In this document: positions 17,009 to 26,758 of the stretch, piece by piece | Layout: every line of letters starts with the position of its first letter | How positions within the stretch are numbered: the stretch's first letter is position 1 | Origin: Chondromyces crocatus | GTDB taxonomy: Bacteria; Myxococcota_A; Polyangia; Polyangiales; Polyangiaceae | NCBI RefSeq assembly: GCF_001189295.1 | Contig: NZ_CP012159.1 | Coordinates: 1,116,001-1,180,000 of the forward strand | Direction of reading: 5' to 3' | DNA: 64,000 nucleotides | Position numbers and translations under genes: made by a program | The notes under the pieces: model-generated | Databases searched by the model: none | Seen by the model: the letters and a program-made list of their open reading frames with translations, nothing else | Told to the model about the DNA's origin: nothing

Positions 17009-19117
17009 ATGAAGTTCGGTAGGTCGAGGAGAGGGCGGGGGGTCTCGTGGTCGCACGGCGGCGTGCTGGTTCTGGGTCTGCTTGCTGCGGCCTGCGGCTC
17101 GGATCCCGAGCCGGGGCCCGACGGGAGCGGCGGCGCTGGCGCTGGCGCCGGTGGTGGCGGTGCACAGGGGGGCGAGGGCGGGACGGGAGGGCAGGGGGCG
17201 GGGACGTCCGAGTACCCCAGCGAGCCCGTGGCCGCGCCGTTCGACGTCTACTTCGATCCGCCCGTCGACGAGCGCTACGCCGACGCGCACCGCGTGGTCG
17301 GTGCGATCGAGGGGCCTCTCTGGGGCTGGGGCACCACCGAGCTGCTGGAGGGGTTCCAGGCGTTCCGGAGCGAGGGGTACAACCTACGCACGCAGAAGCT
17401 GCGCTGGGAGGACACTTACGAGGACGCGAGCTACCCGCTCAGGACCTTCAATGGCGAGCTGAACCAGCACCTCGTCGACGCCTTCAACCTGCACTACGCA
17501 CACGGGTGCGCAGGGACGGCGGGTATGAGCGGCGCCGTCGACTGCCCGGCGCCAGGGCCGACACGACCCGAGGCGCGCTTCGTGCTGCTGCACCACGGAC
17601 CCGACACCGCGGCGCTGGCCTGCGACAGGGACAGGACGCCCGTGCTCCTCGTCCACGGCGCGCTCCAGAACGGCAACGTGTGGCTCTTCCCGGGAGGGAA
17701 CGACGGGGCGGGCAACGCCTACCCCGGGACGGTGCAGACCACGGGGTTCGTCCAGGCGCTGGAGGCCGAGGGGGTGTGCACGTTCGCCGTCACCTTCGGG
17801 AGCTTCCACGGTGACAACTTCAACCAGGCCACGCACCTGTCGAACGCCGTCGCACGCATCCGGGAGATCACCGGGGCACCGAAGGTGGATGTCGTGGGCT
17901 GGAGCAAGGGGGTCGTCGCCGCGGATCTCTACCTCGCCGATGTGGCGACCTGGGACGACTGGGGACCGAAGCACTTCGAGCGACTCGCCGCAGAGCAGGC
18001 GCGAAGGGTGCCTCGCTTCGACGCGGACGTGCGGACGTACGTGGCGCTCTCGGGGCCACACCTGGGCCTCGATCTGAACTGGCGGCACCCGTACAACAAC
18101 CTGCTGATCGCGAGCACCGAGGAGAACGCTCCCATCGGGCAGGGGCCGATGGTCTGGAGCTGGATGAAGGCGATGCAGTGCGTCTCCTTCGGCTACGGGC
18201 CGCAGAACGTCTACGCGGTGAGCGTCTGCGAGGATCGCGGGGCGACGTGGCTCGACTACTGGCGAAGGATCTACTTCTCCAACATCACCGGGCTCGACGA
18301 CGAAGGGCGCCCGGTGACGGACATGGGCCTCGGCGAGCTGAACGCCGAGCAAGGGCTCGCGGCGTCTGCGTACGAGTTCGACAAGTACAACCTGGCGCTC
18401 TGGGGCTCCATCGACGACAGCGGCAAGCACGTGTCGGCGTACTGGGGGCAGCTCCAGGTGGCCTACGATCTCCGGTCGGCGTACCCGATCCCGAACCGGC
18501 AGGACGATCCGCCGTCGTACGACTGGTCCCAGCTCGACACGGACGAGACGAAGTGGCGGGACTGGTTGCAGCTCAAGGTCGACTACCTGCCCACCCCACC
18601 GTTCACGGGCGCGGGCGCGTTGCTGGACGACGCCGGCCACACGATGTGCAGGCACACCGCGTACGAGCCCGAAGCGTCGGTGTGCGAGGCGCGGCATGTG
18701 TCCCACGATCCGTTGAACGCAGAGGAGTACGCACAAGGGTATGCGCGCTACCGGCTGATGGGCGGGCTCGGGATGGCGGCGGCGATGGAGATGGGTGGCA
18801 ACCTGATCGAGAGACTGCGGGGCCACGGGCTGAGCCCTGCGCTCGATTCGCTGTACGTGGTGCACGGGACGACGGCGGGGGCGCCGGGCACGGCGTTCGA
18901 GATCGACGGGATGGACTGCCCGACCTGCGATCCCCATGGCGACGGGGTGCTCTTCGACGTGAGCATCGCGGCGAGGGATCAGCTCACGCAAGGGTGGTCC
19001 GAGGAAGACAAGGCGACGCGGTCGAAGCAGGACGGGGTGCCGCACGGGCACCTCGAGGTGGGGGTGTCGCCCGAGGTCTGGTCACGGATCCTGGACCACT
19101 TCGCCGCGGTGCCCTGA
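17009..19117 (+). CDS. Lipase-like alpha/beta hydrolase lipoprotein
   Basis: This 702-residue lipoprotein has a lipobox (LGLLAAAC, Cys29) and a long Gly-rich tether. The hydrolase domain starts with PVLLVHGALQNGNVW (oxyanion-hole HG) and has the nucleophile elbow VVGWSKGVV (Ser299), which suits class-2-like bacterial lipases. ALSGPHLGLDL follows, typical of lipase strands. A large C-terminal part (400-700) includes ALLDDAGHTMCRHTAYEP and ends with HGHLEVGVSPEVWSRIL, where the catalytic His probably lies. Likely an exported triacylglycerol or ester lipase. Confidence 0.87.
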   Translation: MKFGRSRRGRGVSWSHGGVLVLGLLAAACGSDPEPGPDGSGGAGAGAGGGGAQGGEGGTGGQGAGTSEYPSEPVAAPFDVYFDPPVDERYADAHRVVGAIEGPLWGWGTTELLEGFQAFRSEGYNLRTQKLRWEDTYEDASYPLRTFNGELNQHLVDAFNLHYAHGCAGTAGMSGAVDCPAPGPTRPEARFVLLHHGPDTAALACDRDRTPVLLVHGALQNGNVWLFPGGNDGAGNAYPGTVQTTGFVQALEAEGVCTFAVTFGSFHGDNFNQATHLSNAVARIREITGAPKVDVVGWSKGVVAADLYLADVATWDDWGPKHFERLAAEQARRVPRFDADVRTYVALSGPHLGLDLNWRHPYNNLLIASTEENAPIGQGPMVWSWMKAMQCVSFGYGPQNVYAVSVCEDRGATWLDYWRRIYFSNITGLDDEGRPVTDMGLGELNAEQGLAASAYEFDKYNLALWGSIDDSGKHVSAYWGQLQVAYDLRSAYPIPNRQDDPPSYDWSQLDTDETKWRDWLQLKVDYLPTPPFTGAGALLDDAGHTMCRHTAYEPEASVCEARHVSHDPLNAEEYAQGYARYRLMGGLGMAAAMEMGGNLIERLRGHGLSPALDSLYVVHGTTAGAPGTAFEIDGMDCPTCDPHGDGVLFDVSIAARDQLTQGWSEEDKATRSKQDGVPHGHLEVGVSPEVWSRILDHFAAVP

Positions 19118-19137
19118 CCCTGGGACGGCCTCATTGT

Positions 19138-19166
19138 GGTCGCGAGCGACCTCTGCGCTCGCGACC
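19138..19166 (+). terminator. Strong hairpin downstream of the lipase gene
   Basis: A perfect 11-bp inverted repeat, GGTCGCGAGCG (19138-19148), loop ACCTCTG, CGCTCGCGACC (19156-19166), 20 bp after the lipase stop. No T-tract follows. Confidence 0.6.
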
Positions 19167-19211
19167 GGGCGGCTTCCCTGCGAAGGGCTTGCGGACTAGC
19201 CTCGGAACCCC

Positions 19212-20261
19212 TTGATCCCTGATGCCTGGTCCGCGCTGCGCGGCCTCTCCGCCCGACCCGCCGACGACGCGGGGCTCATCAACACCACGCTGACGGTCGG
19301 CGAACCGCCGCGCTACATCGCGCAGCGGGTCCATCCCCTCTTCGCGCCTTCGGTCCATGACGACATCGAGGCCGTCACGGTCCACCTCGCGTCGCGGGGT
19401 CGGGTCACGCCGCGGCTCGTGCGCACCGATGAGGGGGGCCTCTGGGCGCGGGATCCCGAAGGCGGTGTCTGGCGGGTGATGGACTTCATCCCGGGTCGCA
19501 CCTTGCATCGGATCCCGTCGCCTGCCGTGGCCCGGGATGCCGGAGCGCTGGTGGCGCGCTTCCACGAGGCCGTCGATGACCTGGTGCACGACTACCGCCA
19601 CGTGCGCCCCGGAGCCCACGATACCGGGCTCCACATGCAGCGGCTGGAGGGCACGCTCACCCAGAACGTCGTGACGGAAGAAGGTCGCGAGCGCGAAGGC
19701 GTCGATACGGGAGGACGCCAGAACACCGTGCAGGGAGAAGGCCGCGCGGTCGCCGAGGCGATCCTGGACGCTTGGCGCACCTGGCAAGGACGGCTCGATC
19801 TGCCCGAGCGTCACTGTCACGGCGATCTCAAGATCTCCAACATCCGCTTCTCGGCGTCGGGCGAGGCGCTGTGCCTCGTCGATCTGGACACGCTCGCCCG
19901 CTACCCGCTCGACGTGGAGCTGGGGGATGCATGGCGCTCCTGGTGCAACCCGGTGGGCGAAGACTCGCTCGAGCCGCGCTTCGATCTGGAGATCTTCGAG
20001 GCCGCCGTCGCAGGCTACCTGTCGGTGCGCCCCTTCAGGCCGGAAGAGCGGGAAGCGCTGGCAGGGGCGGCCGAGCGGATCGCGCTGGAGCTGTCGGCGC
20101 GCTTCTGCCGGGATGTCTTCGAGGATTCGTATTTCGGCTGGGATTCGAGGCGCTTCGCGTCGCGCAGGGAGCACAACCTCTACCGCGCGCGCGGGCAGCT
20201 CGCGCTGGCCTGCTCTGCGCGACAGCAGCGACAGCGCATCGCCGAGGTGCTCGCCCGGTGA
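19212..20261 (+). CDS. Aminoglycoside-phosphotransferase-fold kinase
   Basis: This 349-residue protein has the APH/choline-kinase fold: a small N-lobe (NTTLTVGEPPRYIAQRVHP), the hinge WRVMDFIPGRTL, the catalytic loop HCHGDLKISNI (HGD..N) and the metal-binding LCLVDLDTL (DxD). The segment around residues 150-180 (EGVDTGGRQNTVQ) looks like a species-specific insertion. The start is a TTG at 19212, the earliest that keeps the N-lobe; a weak ribosome site makes it uncertain. The substrate cannot be told; the fold covers antibiotic, homoserine and N-acetylhexosamine kinases. Confidence 0.82.
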   Translation: MIPDAWSALRGLSARPADDAGLINTTLTVGEPPRYIAQRVHPLFAPSVHDDIEAVTVHLASRGRVTPRLVRTDEGGLWARDPEGGVWRVMDFIPGRTLHRIPSPAVARDAGALVARFHEAVDDLVHDYRHVRPGAHDTGLHMQRLEGTLTQNVVTEEGREREGVDTGGRQNTVQGEGRAVAEAILDAWRTWQGRLDLPERHCHGDLKISNIRFSASGEALCLVDLDTLARYPLDVELGDAWRSWCNPVGEDSLEPRFDLEIFEAAVAGYLSVRPFRPEEREALAGAAERIALELSARFCRDVFEDSYFGWDSRRFASRREHNLYRARGQLALACSARQQRQRIAEVLAR

Positions 20262-20268
20262 GGTCCGG

Positions 20269-20283
20269 GCGAGCTGTGCTCGC
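20269..20283. terminator. Short hairpin between convergent genes
   Basis: GCGAGC, loop TGT, GCTCGC lies 8 bp after the kinase stop and 19 bp from the stop of the convergent peptidase gene. Confidence 0.4.
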
Positions 20284-20301
20284 ATCAGGGGGTGGCTCGG
20301 A

Positions 20302-22503
20302 TCAAGGCTTGTTGCCGCGGGTCCAGGCGAGCGCGAAGGCGTACTGATCGGCCCCCTTCTCGACGGCGGAGCGGACGAGATCGGCGCCGCCGTGGCCTGC
20401 GTTCTTCTCGATGCGCAGGAGCACGGGCCCGCCGGTGCTCGAAGCCTGCAGCGCGGCTGCGAATTTGCGCGCGTGCAGCGGGTCGACCCGATCGTCGCTG
20501 TCCGCCGAGAGAAGGAGGAGAGCGGGGTACTTCGTACCTGGCTTGACGTGGTGGTACGGCGAGTAGCCGAACAGCGCCTTGAACTGAGCGGGATCGTCGG
20601 CAGAGCCGTACTCGCTGATCCACGTCTTGCCCGAGCCGAACAGGTGGTAGCGCACCATGTCGAGCAGGGGGACCGCGCAGATCACGGCGGAGAACAGGTC
20701 GGGGCGCTGGGTCATGGCCGCGCCCACCAGCAGTCCACCGTTCGAGCCGCCCTGGATGGCGAGGTGCTCGGGCCGGGTGTACTTCTCGCGGACCAGGTAC
20801 TCGGCGGCGGCGATGAAGTCGTCGAAGGTGTTCTGCTTCTTCAGGAGCATTCCGGCCTTGTGCCAGTCCTCGCCGTACTCGCCACCGCCGCGGAGGTTGG
20901 CGACGGCGAAGGTGCCGCCGCGCTCCAGCCACGGGTACACGGACGAGATGAAATGGGGCGAGTGCGAGATCTGGAACCCGCCGTAGCCATAGAGCAGGGT
21001 CTGCGTGCTTCCGTCGCGGGGCATGTCTTTGCGGCGGACGATGAACATCGAGACGCGCGTCCCATCCTTCGACGGAAAGAATGCTTGCTCGACGGTGAAG
21101 GGGGACGGGTCCACCGGCACCTGGATCTTGGCATAGAGCTCGGTCTTGCCGGTCTTCACCGAGGTCGCGTGGATCTCGGGGGGAGCGGTGTAGGACTCGA
21201 AGGAGAAGTAGGCTTCATCCTCGTCCGGTAGCCCGATGGGGCCGCCCACCGTGCCGATGCCCGGCAGCGGGAGCTCGCGAACGAGCTTGCCCTCCAAGCT
21301 GCGCAGCTCGACGAGGCTCGCGGCGTTCTTCAGGTAGCTGAGCGTCAGGGTGCCACCGATGATCGAGCTGCTTTCGAGCGTCGCCTCCGGGTGCTCGGCG
21401 ATGACCTCTTTCCACTTCGCGCGCTCGGGCTGGTCGGGATTCACCTCGAAGACGCGGTAGCGGGGCGCGCCCTCGTCGGTGTGGACGTAGAAGCGGTCCT
21501 TGTGGACATCCACGCTGTAGTGCGCGCTCTGGCCCACCGCGAGCGGTCGGTCGGGTGACGGCTGGCCAGGCTTGCGGAGGTCGCGGAAGTACACGTCCGA
21601 CGAGGACCAGCCATGGTGCACGTAGAGCAGCAGGAAGCGGCCGTCCTTCGAGAGCGAGACGTCCACGAACGTGGAGGGATCGCCCGTCCGCTCGCGGATC
21701 ACGCGGTCCTTCTTCGGGTCCTCGCCGAGCTTGTGGAAGCGGACCTCGGCGTAGCCGGGCCGATCGGCGACGGGAATGGACGGGTCGGTCGGGAGCCAGA
21801 CGTAGTAGAAGCCGTCACCCGTGGGGGTCCACGACGCGCCGGCGTACTTGGCGCCCTCGATGACGTCGACGGCCGACTTCTTGTTGGTGGCGACGTCGAG
21901 CACGTGCATCGTCGCCTCGTCGGAGTTGTTCTGCTGGACCTTGTAGGCGACGCGCTGCCCGTCCCACGAGGGGTGCCAGGAGCCGAGGGAGATGCTGCCG
22001 TCCTCCGACCAGGTGTTCGGATCGAAGAGCACCTTCTCTTCGCCCTGCTTCCCTTGTCGCCAGTAGATGACGGACTTCTCCTTGGTGGCGTGGCGCCGCG
22101 AGTAGAAGTACCGGCCCTTGCGGTGGATCGGAGCGGACACGCTGTCGATGTAGAAGAGTTCCTTGAGGCGGGCGGCGATGGCGTCGCGCTCGGGGAGGCT
22201 CTTGAGGACACCGCGGGTGAGGTCGTCCTCGGCCTTCATCCAGGCCTGGACCTCGACGGACTTCACGTCTTCCAGCCAGCGGAACGGGTCCGCGACCTCC
22301 ACCCCGTGAAGGCGCTCCCGGATGGGCTCGGCGCGTGTGGGGGGGTAAGCGGGGCGGTCCGGAGGGATGAGGGGCGGCGGAGGATTGGAGGACACGGGCG
22401 TGGAGGAGGTCGTCGTCGTGGCCATGGTGGGGTCTGTGGACTGCCCCGCGCCGCTGCAGGCGACGGCGGAGAGGGTTAGGAGGAACGGTGCCGTACGTCG
22501 CAC
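20302..22503 (-). CDS. Prolyl oligopeptidase family serine peptidase (S9A), lipoprotein
   Basis: This 733-residue protein has a signal sequence and possible lipobox (LTLSAVAC). It has the POP N-terminal segment ([25 protein letters not shown]), a beta-propeller, and a C-terminal catalytic domain with YGYGGF, the GGSNGG elbow (Ser587), [10 protein letters not shown] (Asp) and NAGHGG (His). POPs cleave after proline in short peptides; the export signal places it outside the cytoplasm. The start is set at GTG 22503 because the longer open frame overlaps the divergent hydrolase and lacks family similarity. Confidence 0.92.
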   Translation of the reverse strand: MRRTAPFLLTLSAVACSGAGQSTDPTMATTTTSSTPVSSNPPPPLIPPDRPAYPPTRAEPIRERLHGVEVADPFRWLEDVKSVEVQAWMKAEDDLTRGVLKSLPERDAIAARLKELFYIDSVSAPIHRKGRYFYSRRHATKEKSVIYWRQGKQGEEKVLFDPNTWSEDGSISLGSWHPSWDGQRVAYKVQQNNSDEATMHVLDVATNKKSAVDVIEGAKYAGASWTPTGDGFYYVWLPTDPSIPVADRPGYAEVRFHKLGEDPKKDRVIRERTGDPSTFVDVSLSKDGRFLLLYVHHGWSSSDVYFRDLRKPGQPSPDRPLAVGQSAHYSVDVHKDRFYVHTDEGAPRYRVFEVNPDQPERAKWKEVIAEHPEATLESSSIIGGTLTLSYLKNAASLVELRSLEGKLVRELPLPGIGTVGGPIGLPDEDEAYFSFESYTAPPEIHATSVKTGKTELYAKIQVPVDPSPFTVEQAFFPSKDGTRVSMFIVRRKDMPRDGSTQTLLYGYGGFQISHSPHFISSVYPWLERGGTFAVANLRGGGEYGEDWHKAGMLLKKQNTFDDFIAAAEYLVREKYTRPEHLAIQGGSNGGLLVGAAMTQRPDLFSAVICAVPLLDMVRYHLFGSGKTWISEYGSADDPAQFKALFGYSPYHHVKPGTKYPALLLLSADSDDRVDPLHARKFAAALQASSTGGPVLLRIEKNAGHGGADLVRSAVEKGADQYAFALAWTRGNKP

Positions 22504-22546
22504 GGGGCGAGCATAACCGCTGGACGCCGGTCGGGGCACCGTGCCG

Positions 22547-23551
22547 ATGGAATTGACAGGGGTGTGCTCGGGCCGCTCTGCTGATTTCGTGGGCTCGAAC
22601 CAGAGAGCGCTGGCCCTCGTCGCGGTGATGTTCACGGCTTCGTGCGCTTCACCCGCCGTGGCTCCGGACCCGCAAGCTGCGCAGGTTCGCCCGGCACGGG
22701 TAGCCTCCACGGACACGGTGAGGGGGCCTGGGCGAGAAGGCACGCGGGTCGCTACCGCGCCGGAAGTCGCGCCGCGCGACGAAGATGTACCGTGCGACAA
22801 AAACGCGCCGCCCGACGAAGACGCGCCGCGTGGGGTCGAGCAGGAGCGGCCGGGCGAGGAAGTCTCGAGGGTCGCGGTCGTCCCGACCAGCGCTGTACCG
22901 TCCGCGCGAACGTTCGCGACGACGGTGCCGATCGGTACCGAGCGTCCCGTCTTCGTGACACACGGTCCGCAAGGGGAGCGACGCGCGGTGATCTACCTGC
23001 ACGGGCGGTGCGGTGATCCCCATGCCTTCCACGCCTGGGACCAGGCCGTCGCGCAGCGAGCGACGGTGATCTCGATCCAGGGAGACGTGCCGTGCGAAGG
23101 GAGCCAGCGCACGACGTGGAGCCGCAGCGCCTCCGGGCTGGATCGCAGGATCTCGCGTGCGCTCACGGCAGTGAGCGCCGAGCGGGGCGCCCCGCTCGAC
23201 GAAACGTCGCTCACCGTGGTCGGGTACTCGCTGGGCGCCTCGCGGGCCGAAGACCTCACCCGGGCCTTCCCGGGCCGCTACCCGCGGGCGATCCTGGTGG
23301 CCGGACCCGTCGCCCCGGAGGTCGGAAGCTTCACGGGGGGAGGTGCGGTGGTGGTGGTCGCCGGCGCTCTGGATCGTCGTGCCCACCTGCAGGAGGGGGC
23401 GGCTGCGCTGATCGCGGCGGGGGTGGTGGCGTCGTACCTGATCCTGCCTGGCGCGGCCCATGGTGCCTACGGGCCGGAAGGGGAGCGGGTGATGGGAGAG
23501 GCGTTCTCGTGGGTCTTCGAGCGCGTGCCGTCGCTGGCGCGCTCACCCTGA
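22547..23551 (+). CDS. Alpha/beta hydrolase lipoprotein
   Basis: The signal and lipobox (VAVMFTASC) precede a Glu/Asp/Pro-rich tether with short repeats of the type DEDVPCDKNAPPDEDAP. The hydrolase core has AVIYLHGRCGDPHAF (HG oxyanion), VVGYSLGASRA (Ser228) and LPGAAHGAYGPEG (His), so the serine/histidine pair is intact. Substrate unknown. ATG 22547 is used; GTG 22541 and GTG 22589 are alternatives, and the last gives the most compact signal peptide. Its 3' end overlaps the Ku gene by 9 bp. Confidence 0.82.
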   Translation: MELTGVCSGRSADFVGSNQRALALVAVMFTASCASPAVAPDPQAAQVRPARVASTDTVRGPGREGTRVATAPEVAPRDEDVPCDKNAPPDEDAPRGVEQERPGEEVSRVAVVPTSAVPSARTFATTVPIGTERPVFVTHGPQGERRAVIYLHGRCGDPHAFHAWDQAVAQRATVISIQGDVPCEGSQRTTWSRSASGLDRRISRALTAVSAERGAPLDETSLTVVGYSLGASRAEDLTRAFPGRYPRAILVAGPVAPEVGSFTGGGAVVVVAGALDRRAHLQEGAAALIAAGVVASYLILPGAAHGAYGPEGERVMGEAFSWVFERVPSLARSP

Positions 23552-24496
23552 CGTTCCGGTGCGCGCGTGCGGCCTTCGACGGCCCGTCGTCTTGCGGACC
23601 GAGGGGCGTCGTGCCGACTTGGTTGGCGTGCGGTGTGAGGCGGGCGGGGCCTCCTCCTCCTCGCTGGCTTCGGCCGCTGCGTGCTTCACCTTGCGACCCG
23701 CATGGGCCTTTCCTGGCGCGTGCTCCGCGAGGCTGCGCTTCAAGGCCTCGAAGAGATCGATGATCTTCGCTTTCGGCACCTCGGGGGCGACGGTGATCTC
23801 CTCCCCGGCCACCTTCTGCTCCATGGCCTCGACCACGCGATCCCGGTAGTCGTCACGGTGGCGCTCCGGATCGAACTCGTCGGCGGCGAGCTGGTCGATC
23901 AGCCGCTCGGCGAGATCCATCTCCGTCTGCTTGAAGGGGACCTTGCGAGGGAAGTCCACGTCCTCCATGGACCGGACCTCGTCGGCGTAACGCAGGCGGT
24001 GCATGATCAGGCCACCTTCGTAAGGGCGCAGGAGCACGAGCTGGTCACGTCCGCGCGCTCCGTGGCGTCCGACGGCCAGCCGCTCGGTCCGGGTCATCGC
24101 CTCGGCGAGCAGCGCGTAGGCGCGGTCGCCACCCTTGCCCGGCCCGAGGTAGTGCGTGTCCGAGAGGTAGGTCAGGTCGACAGCGGCCTCGGGTACGAAC
24201 TCGAGGATGTCGATGCGCTCGGAGCGCTCTCCTTCGAGCTGCTCGAGTTCTCCCTCGGTCAGGGTCACGTACTGGTCGTGGGCGTATTCGTAGCCTCGGA
24301 TGAGGTCTTTCCGGGCCACGACCTTCTCGTCCGTAGGGCAAAAATACTGCATGCGCACGCGCGTGCCGCATTTGCGATGCAGCATGTGGAACGACACGCG
24401 ATGAGAGGTCGTGGCGGTATAGATCTTTACAGGGATGGTCACGAGTCCAAAGGAGATCGTGCCTGATCCAGTCGCACGGGCGGGCATGAACGGCAT
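23543..24496 (-). CDS. ku: Non-homologous end joining protein Ku
   Basis: This 317-residue protein is a bacterial Ku: SGTISFGLVTIPVKIYTAT at the N-terminus, CPTDEKVVARKDLIRGYEY and THYLGPGKGGDRAYALLAEAM in the core, and a C-terminal Lys/Arg-rich tail from about residue 265. Bacterial Ku homodimers thread onto double-strand ends and recruit LigD. The divergent ligD-like gene begins 36 bp away. ATG 24496 is chosen; a second ATG three codons later is also possible. The Lys/Arg-rich tail fits the DNA-binding extension of longer bacterial Ku proteins. Confidence 0.95.
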   Translation of the reverse strand: MPFMPARATGSGTISFGLVTIPVKIYTATTSHRVSFHMLHRKCGTRVRMQYFCPTDEKVVARKDLIRGYEYAHDQYVTLTEGELEQLEGERSERIDILEFVPEAAVDLTYLSDTHYLGPGKGGDRAYALLAEAMTRTERLAVGRHGARGRDQLVLLRPYEGGLIMHRLRYADEVRSMEDVDFPRKVPFKQTEMDLAERLIDQLAADEFDPERHRDDYRDRVVEAMEQKVAGEEITVAPEVPKAKIIDLFEALKRSLAEHAPGKAHAGRKVKHAAAEASEEEEAPPASHRTPTKSARRPSVRKTTGRRRPHARTGTSG

Positions 24497-24531
24497 CTCT
24501 AGCGGGGTGCATGCCAGGAGCGTCTGACCCC
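24497..24531. promoter_or_regulatory. Divergent ku/ligD control interval
   Basis: Only 35 bp separate the two start codons, so expression of both NHEJ genes is probably co-controlled from here or from elements inside the coding ends. No clear operator is visible. Confidence 0.35.
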
Positions 24532-26232
24532 ATGAAGCTCGACGAATACCGGAGAAAACGGGACCCAGAGCGCACGAACGAGCCATTCCCAACGCCCGAG
24601 CAAGAGCGCCGAGCGCGCAAGAAGACCACGGTTCAGAAGCGCGGGACCCACGAGGGGTCGTTCGTGGTGCACCTGCATGACGCACGGCGGCGTCATTACG
24701 ACCTGCGCATCGAGGTGGGAGGCGTGCTGGCGAGTTTTGCCGTGCCCCGCGGGCCGAGCCTGGACCCCAAGGAGCGGCGGTTGGCGGTCAGGACCGAGGA
24801 CCACCCGCTCGATTACATCGATTTCGAGAAGGTGATCCCGGAAGGAAACTACGGCGCAGGTCCGATGATCCTCTGGGATCGTGGAACGGTGCGCTACCCG
24901 AACGGGTCGGCGGAAGAGGGGCTCGGGGGAGGCAAGCTCGACCTCGAACTCGCGGGCACGAAGCTCCAGGGAGCGTTCACCCTGGTGCGCACGGGGGGAC
25001 GACGGGGACGAGGGAGAGCGGCGAAGGGGACGTCGGACGAGGACGAGAAGGGGGCCAGGCAGTGGTTGCTCATCAAGCGAAGCGACGAGTTCGCGGAGAC
25101 CGACCGTGACCTGACTGCCGAGGCACCTCGTTCGGTGCTGAGCGGGCTCACCGTCGAAGAGCTGGAGGCCGGAAAAGCGCCGCCAGGGAGCCGGTCGAAG
25201 CCGGCGGCGCGTGCAGGTCGATCGGCCTCGGCATCGACGAAGGAGCGTGCAAAGACGACCCGGAAGCCAGCGAAGGCGGAGGGCGAGAAGCCGGGAAGGA
25301 CCGCGAGGGAGGCTGTTCGGGCCGCCGCGAAGCGCCACGTGCCTCTGAGCAACCCGACCAAGGTGCTCTGGCCAGGAGAAGGGATCAGCAAGCGGGATCT
25401 CCAGGCGTACTACGAGGCGGTCGGTCCCCTGATGCTGCCTTACCTGCGTGACCGTCCGGTGATGCTGGTGCGCTACCCGGACGGGATCGAGGGCAAGCAC
25501 TTTCACCAGTGGAGCGCGCCCCGGGGCGCGCCGAGCTGGCTCCGCACCGCCCGGCTGGAGACGGATCAGCCCTCGGAGGCGGTGGACACGATCCTGATCG
25601 ACAGCGTGGAGAGCCTTCTCTACGTGGCCAACCTGGCTGCCATCGAGGTGCACACGCTGGCCGCGAGGGTGTCGGAGCTCGGGACCTGCGACTTCCTGAC
25701 GATCGATTTCGACGTGAAGCAGTCCTCGCTGAGAGCCGCGGTGCCGCTCGCCCTGGAGCTGCGTCAGGAGCTGGAGGCGGCCGGGCTTCAGGGCTTTCCG
25801 AAGACCTCGGGGAAGACAGGGCTCCATGTGCTGGTGCCGCTGGGGCCGGGGATCCCCTTCGAGACGGCGAAGATGCTGGCTGACTTGCTCGGTAGGCTGC
25901 TGGTTCATCACGCGCCGGAGGCGGCGACGATGGAGCGGTTCATCTCGCGGCGGGGGAAGCGGGTGTTCGTGGACACGGGGCAGACGGGGCAGCACCGCAC
26001 CCTCGTGGCCCCGTACAGCCCCCGAGCCGTTCCGGAGGGCACGGTCTCGATGCCACTCGACTGGGAGGAGGTGACACCGGCGCTGGATCCTCGCGCGTTC
26101 ACGCTGGAGACGGTGCCGGGGCGGCTCGAGGAGGTCGGCGATCGGCTCGATGGGCTGCTCTCGGCGCGACCGGATGTTCCAGACGCGGTGGCGCGCCTGG
26201 AGCGCATGGCGCGAAGGAAGAGGGCTGCCTAG
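24532..26232 (+). CDS. ligD: LigD-like phosphoesterase-polymerase protein lacking the ligase domain
   Basis: This 566-residue protein starts with the LigD-type MKLDEYRRKRD. The 3'-phosphoesterase domain (about 30-190) shows FVVHLHDARRRHYDLRIE and TEDHPLDYIDFEKVIPEGNYG, with the expected His/Asp residues. A Lys/Ala/Arg-rich linker (about 215-265) follows. The primase-polymerase domain (about 270-545) shows LSNPTKVLWPGEGISKRDL, FLTIDFDVKQ (DxD metal site), FPKTSGKTGLHVLVPL and TLVAPYSPRA. The ATP-dependent ligase domain (KxDG motif and following) is absent, so end sealing must come from another ligase. Order PE-POL differs from the PE-LIG-POL and POL-PE-LIG forms. ATG 24511 is an alternative start. 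Confidence 0.92.
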   Translation: MKLDEYRRKRDPERTNEPFPTPEQERRARKKTTVQKRGTHEGSFVVHLHDARRRHYDLRIEVGGVLASFAVPRGPSLDPKERRLAVRTEDHPLDYIDFEKVIPEGNYGAGPMILWDRGTVRYPNGSAEEGLGGGKLDLELAGTKLQGAFTLVRTGGRRGRGRAAKGTSDEDEKGARQWLLIKRSDEFAETDRDLTAEAPRSVLSGLTVEELEAGKAPPGSRSKPAARAGRSASASTKERAKTTRKPAKAEGEKPGRTAREAVRAAAKRHVPLSNPTKVLWPGEGISKRDLQAYYEAVGPLMLPYLRDRPVMLVRYPDGIEGKHFHQWSAPRGAPSWLRTARLETDQPSEAVDTILIDSVESLLYVANLAAIEVHTLAARVSELGTCDFLTIDFDVKQSSLRAAVPLALELRQELEAAGLQGFPKTSGKTGLHVLVPLGPGIPFETAKMLADLLGRLLVHHAPEAATMERFISRRGKRVFVDTGQTGQHRTLVAPYSPRAVPEGTVSMPLDWEEVTPALDPRAFTLETVPGRLEEVGDRLDGLLSARPDVPDAVARLERMARRKRAA

Positions 26233-26350
26233 CGCGGCGGTGCGCGCAGGAGCCGTGCGCCAGGTCGATGCGGGGCCGTGGGGTGGATCGCTTCAATTTT
26301 CCGCAGGAGGCCTCTTCCGGGGTTCCGAGCTTCGGGTAGGCTCGCCGCTC

Positions 26351-26596
26351 ATGGAGACCGTGATGTTCAAGCGGGTGCAGTGGTGGTCGATCCTGGGGGT
26401 GGTCGGCATGGTCGCAGGATGCGGCGGGATGTCGGCCGAAGATGCTCAGGAGCGTTGCGAGACGGAGCGGGGCATCGAGGTGACGAGCTGCGTCGACTCC
26501 GCGTCGTTCACGCAGTGCTTGAGCTGCTACGAGGAGTGTGGCGACAGCTGTCAGCGCGCGTCGGGTTGCCCGGCCGTGTTCTCGTGCCCCGAGTGA
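26351..26596 (+). CDS. Small Cys-rich lipoprotein
   Basis: This 81-residue protein has a lipoprotein signal (GVVGMVAGC) and a mature part of about 55 residues with eight cysteines in CxxC-type spacings (CLSCYEECGDSC), suggesting disulfides. No family is recognised. A second in-frame ATG at 26363 could also be the start. Confidence 0.65.
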   Translation: METVMFKRVQWWSILGVVGMVAGCGGMSAEDAQERCETERGIEVTSCVDSASFTQCLSCYEECGDSCQRASGCPAVFSCPE

Positions 26597-26758
26597 TGTC
26601 CTGTTCGAGGGGCGTCTTTTTCCCCTGAGATCCTGGCCTGTCGTTCCCGTGGAGCACCGGCTTCCCGGTCACCGGCATCTCCCTCTCCAGGAGCGAGGTG
26701 CTGTGAGAGCGACGTCGTGGTGAAGGCTGGCGGCCTTCCTCGACGGGAAGGAGCCCCC

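Noticed and set aside
20302-22800. Longer 832-residue version of the prolyl oligopeptidase
   Set aside because: The N-terminal extension overlaps the divergent hydrolase gene and has no signal or family match, while GTG 22503 begins a proper signal peptide.
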